The position numbers were made by a program, and so were the translations under genes. From CAIZGX01 sp039805165 (lineage in GTDB: Bacteria; Bacteroidota; Bacteroidia; Flavobacteriales_D; Sanyastnellaceae), in contig JBDLUS010000109.1 in the NCBI GenBank assembly GCA_039805165.1, positions 1 through 7,507 on the forward strand: a stretch of 7,507 bases of DNA, given 5' to 3'. This document shows, piece by piece, positions 5,670 to 7,507 of this stretch. The number at the start of each line of letters is the position of its first letter. The stretch's first letter is position 1. The notes under the pieces are model-generated. The model worked only from the letters and a program-made list of their open reading frames with translations. It was not told the DNA's origin and searched no databases.

Positions 5670-5994
5670 GATATTTGTACATTAATAGTTTCGCTTTTTC
5701 TATTTCTCTCGTTGGAGTTTTCTGATCCTTCTTAACAAATCCATTAAGCAAGACCACAATATTCCCATCATCAAAAAAGCAGAAAATTCGCCAGCAATTC
5801 GTTCCAAGCATAACCCGAAGTTCAAACAATCCTTTTACATTCCGAATACTCTTCATGTGGTTGCTCGACAACTTTTGGTGAGTTACTACCAATTCAATTA
5901 GCCAATTAATCTTCTTACGGACTCTACCATTTTGCTCATAATAGAATCGATTAAAATAGTCTTCGTAAAATACTATACTTCGAATTTTCTGCAT
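5650..5994 (-). CDS. higB: HigB/RelE-superfamily toxin (Gp49-like)
   Basis: The 114-residue basic protein belongs by pattern to the RelE/HigB group of ribosome-dependent mRNA interferases (phage-derived Gp49-like family). Visible family features are GLFELRV (55-61), WRIFCFFDDGNIVVLLNGF (68-86) and then VKKDQKTPTREIEKAKLL (87-104), a strongly conserved end of this group. Candidate functional residues are R60, R69 and the K88/K89/K92 cluster. It is predicted to cleave mRNA on ribosomes when the antitoxin is depleted. The ATG at 5994 is supported by the immediate start of the first beta strand (KIRSIVFY). There is no obvious truncation or frameshift, so the module appears intact. Confidence 0.88.
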   Translation of the reverse strand: MQKIRSIVFYEDYFNRFYYEQNGRVRKKINWLIELVVTHQKLSSNHMKSIRNVKGLFELRVMLGTNCWRIFCFFDDGNIVVLLNGFVKKDQKTPTREIEKAKLLMYKYHEERKR

Positions 5995-5996
5995 AA

Positions 5997-6028
5997 CAAA
6001 TGTAACTTATAAGTATCATTACTCCAAA
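5997..6028 (-). promoter_or_regulatory. Promoter of the higBA-SdpI operon
   Basis: Read on the - strand, TTTG (6028-6025) is followed after 20 bp by TACATTTG (6004-5997), a good match to the Bacteroidota -33/-7 pair TTTG and TAnnTTTG. The -7 box ends 2 bp before the toxin ATG, so the transcript would have no leader, or would start within the first codons. Confidence 0.6.
6005..6014. promoter_or_regulatory. Palindromic operator candidate for HigA autoregulation
   Basis: ACTTATAAGT is a perfect 10-bp palindrome. It directly abuts the -7 box and lies inside the spacer between the -33 and -7 elements of the toxin-antitoxin promoter. This is where an XRE antitoxin or the toxin-antitoxin complex would be expected to repress. 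The assignment comes from position and symmetry. Confidence 0.5.
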
Positions 6029-6030
6029 TT

Positions 6031-6058
6031 GAGTTTTGAAATTTTACACTGAAAACTC
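6031..6058. repeat. Inverted repeat in the divergent intergenic region
   Basis: GAGTTTT (6031-6037) and AAAACTC (6052-6058) are perfect 7-bp inverted repeats separated by 14 bp. They lie just upstream of the -33 element of the toxin-antitoxin promoter and between the two divergent genes. The pair could be a second regulator site or a weak hairpin, and chance is possible at this base composition. Confidence 0.35.
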
Positions 6059-6108
6059 CTTATTCCTTATGTGCTAGTTATGCCTGATTTGCGATGAACG
6101 AATAATGA

Positions 6109-6141
6109 TTTGGCTTGTACAGCAGGACTTCTGTAACTTTA
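6109..6141 (+). promoter_or_regulatory. Putative promoter of the MORN_2-repeat gene
   Basis: TTTG at 6109-6112 is followed 21 bp later by TAACTTTA (6134-6141), which matches the TAnnTTTG box except at its last base. The box ends 5 bp before the ATG at 6147. The arrangement resembles the other promoters in this window, but the match is weaker. Confidence 0.4.
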
Positions 6142-6146
6142 TACCA

Positions 6147-7507
6147 ATGAATAAAATAGTTTTCTTTCTCTTCGTGCTTATGAGCTTTTATAGCTCAATG
6201 GTTCAATCACAAGAGACTTCATGCATTTTCAATTATTACAATAAAAAAGGAAGCAACTATTTCTTTTCAACGTATTGGGATGTCTCTCCGGACATACTCA
6301 TGAACGGAACATGCATTCAATACATGTCGAACACCAAAGACATCTACGAAAAGCGCGTTTTCAAAAACGGAATCATTCAATTGGAATTAACAAACCACAT
6401 TAATCCAACTCGCAAAAGAACTTACTTTGAACGTGTGAACCGCGACAGCACCATTGCTGAATACTCTGAATATTCGGAATCCGGGTACTTAGTGCGAACT
6501 ACCAAATATTATTTAGATAAAAAAGGAAGAAGATGCTGGCAAGATTCCCACTACTATCCCAACGGGAAATTGCAAAATATTCAATCGTATGCTGCATTGC
6601 GCGCAGAAGAGCTGAAAGGATTTTCATCGGATATCATTCCTGAACACACAATCGATTCTGAAGGCTATGGTTGGCAAACGGTTCCCGTAGGAGTGACTAA
6701 AACTTATTTTCAAAATGGAAAACTAAACACGCTGAACACCTATTCTTATTCTAAAAACGCACTCGCTAAATATGATCTTGGATTAAACGGACCCCATGAA
6801 GCCTATACCGAAGAAGGGGTGCTCATTTCAAAGGGACAATATTTTGATGGAAGAAAACATGGCGAATGGCGACATTATTTTTTCGATGGAAAACTTTCGC
6901 ATGTACAGACTTATGAAAACGACTTCGGGGTTGGCACTTGGGTTAGTTATAATTACAACACAGGAAAAATTGAAACGACCGAAGAATTCAACAACGAAAA
7001 ATATTACTGGCCTATTCCTCATACCATTCGTTACAACGAACTCGGAAAAGTGGTGTATGAAAAAGAAATATTACTAGACGGAAGAGGCTTCGAGAAATCG
7101 TATTTCGACAATGGAATTCCGAATGACATTACCATTTACTATAATGGTCCGTCTGAAATTTCTGAATACTACGCGTACTTCAACACGGGACAATTGAAGA
7201 AGAAAACCTACTATCGTGCAAAGAATGATACACTTAGTGCCGAGTATTTCGAAGATGGCAGCATCAAGTATATCAACCTCACTCCAAATATTGGTAGTGG
7301 TAACACGAAACAACTCACAGCAAACTATTACGCTCCAGGAAAATTAGAATCACAGACGTACTACACTTACAAAGACGGAATTTCAGACCAACACATAGAG
7401 AAGTTCTATGAAAATGGGAATTTCAAATGGGAACTTATTCTTCACGAAAAAGAGCAAACCGAAAGAGATTTCTTTCCGAATGGAAAACTTCAAAGTGAAA
7501 AAAATTA
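6147..7507 (+). CDS. Exported MORN_2-repeat protein (3' partial)
   Basis: An open frame runs from ATG 6147 to the window edge without a stop, giving 453 residues so far. A signal peptide is visible: N2-K3, hydrophobic 4-15 and probable cleavage VQS|Q after residue 21. The rest consists of repeated short beta-hairpin units of the type Y(F)xNGxLxxxxxY, as in YYPNGKL (136-142), YFQNGKL (187-193), YFFDGKLSHVQTY (244-256), YFDNGI (319-324), YFNTGQL (344-350), YFEDGSI (367-373), FYENGNF (420-426) and FFPNGKL (442-448). A classic hairpin GQYFDGRKHGEWRHYF sits at 230-245. This is the MORN variant repeat (MORN_2, YwqK-like) pattern common in exported Bacteroidota proteins. No catalytic motif is seen, and the role is unknown, with surface binding as a guess. 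Confidence 0.85.
   Translation, partial: MNKIVFFLFVLMSFYSSMVQSQETSCIFNYYNKKGSNYFFSTYWDVSPDILMNGTCIQYMSNTKDIYEKRVFKNGIIQLELTNHINPTRKRTYFERVNRDSTIAEYSEYSESGYLVRTTKYYLDKKGRRCWQDSHYYPNGKLQNIQSYAALRAEELKGFSSDIIPEHTIDSEGYGWQTVPVGVTKTYFQNGKLNTLNTYSYSKNALAKYDLGLNGPHEAYTEEGVLISKGQYFDGRKHGEWRHYFFDGKLSHVQTYENDFGVGTWVSYNYNTGKIETTEEFNNEKYYWPIPHTIRYNELGKVVYEKEILLDGRGFEKSYFDNGIPNDITIYYNGPSEISEYYAYFNTGQLKKKTYYRAKNDTLSAEYFEDGSIKYINLTPNIGSGNTKQLTANYYAPGKLESQTYYTYKDGISDQHIEKFYENGNFKWELILHEKEQTERDFFPNGKLQSEKN

Noticed and set aside
6796..7313. Open frames of 64-93 residues on both strands near the right end
   Set aside because: They overlap the MORN_2-repeat gene, which is open over the whole region with a signal peptide and repeated motifs. 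The alternatives show neither.
6147..7507. Reading the MORN_2 protein as an antitoxin that partners the nearby toxin
   Set aside because: The toxin already has a canonical overlapping antitoxin. The MORN_2 protein is exported and transcribed divergently, and the YwqK antitoxin label is not evidence of function.

Overview
The window looks like chromosomal DNA of a marine or freshwater member of the Bacteroidota, most likely Flavobacteriales. The evidence is low GC content, absence of Shine-Dalgarno sequences, several TAnnTTTG promoter boxes close to start codons, a lipoprotein with a CSxEKRxYxPGY-type N-terminus, and protein families common in that phylum (YdeI/DUF1801-like, MORN_2 repeats, SdpI family, secreted nuclease). 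The species cannot be named from this sequence.

Layout on the + strand: the 3' end of an unidentified gene (3-161); a lipoprotein with two C-terminal membrane helices (174-800); an unusual non-coding stretch (804-1001) made of a pyrimidine-rich tract and then a tandem array of ten tiny hairpins; a likely two-gene operon of a YdeI/DUF1801-like protein (1005-1625) and a membrane-anchored DNA/RNA non-specific endonuclease (1637-2623); and a catalase-peroxidase KatG with an export signal (2741-5002), preceded by a Fur/PerR-type operator and followed by a strong hairpin terminator.

On the - strand, a compact three-gene unit reads leftward from 5994: a HigB/RelE-like toxin, a HigA-like antitoxin overlapping it by 20 bp, and, 3 bp further on, an SdpI-family membrane protein. 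Its promoter region (5997-6028) has both Bacteroidota promoter boxes with a perfect 10-bp palindrome between them, which fits autoregulation by the antitoxin. The terminator at 5020-5047 is shared by this unit and katG, which converge on it.

A divergent gene (6147 to the window edge) encodes an exported MORN_2-repeat protein and is cut by the window end.

The most unusual element is the array at 856-1001. A constant 4-nt linker (mostly ATTC) alternates with 9-13-nt inverted repeats whose arms differ from unit to unit but always remain complementary around a 3-nt loop. The last unit contains the promoter box of the next gene. This pattern of changing sequence with retained pairing points to selection on, or generation through, the folded form. 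I do not recognise it as a named element.
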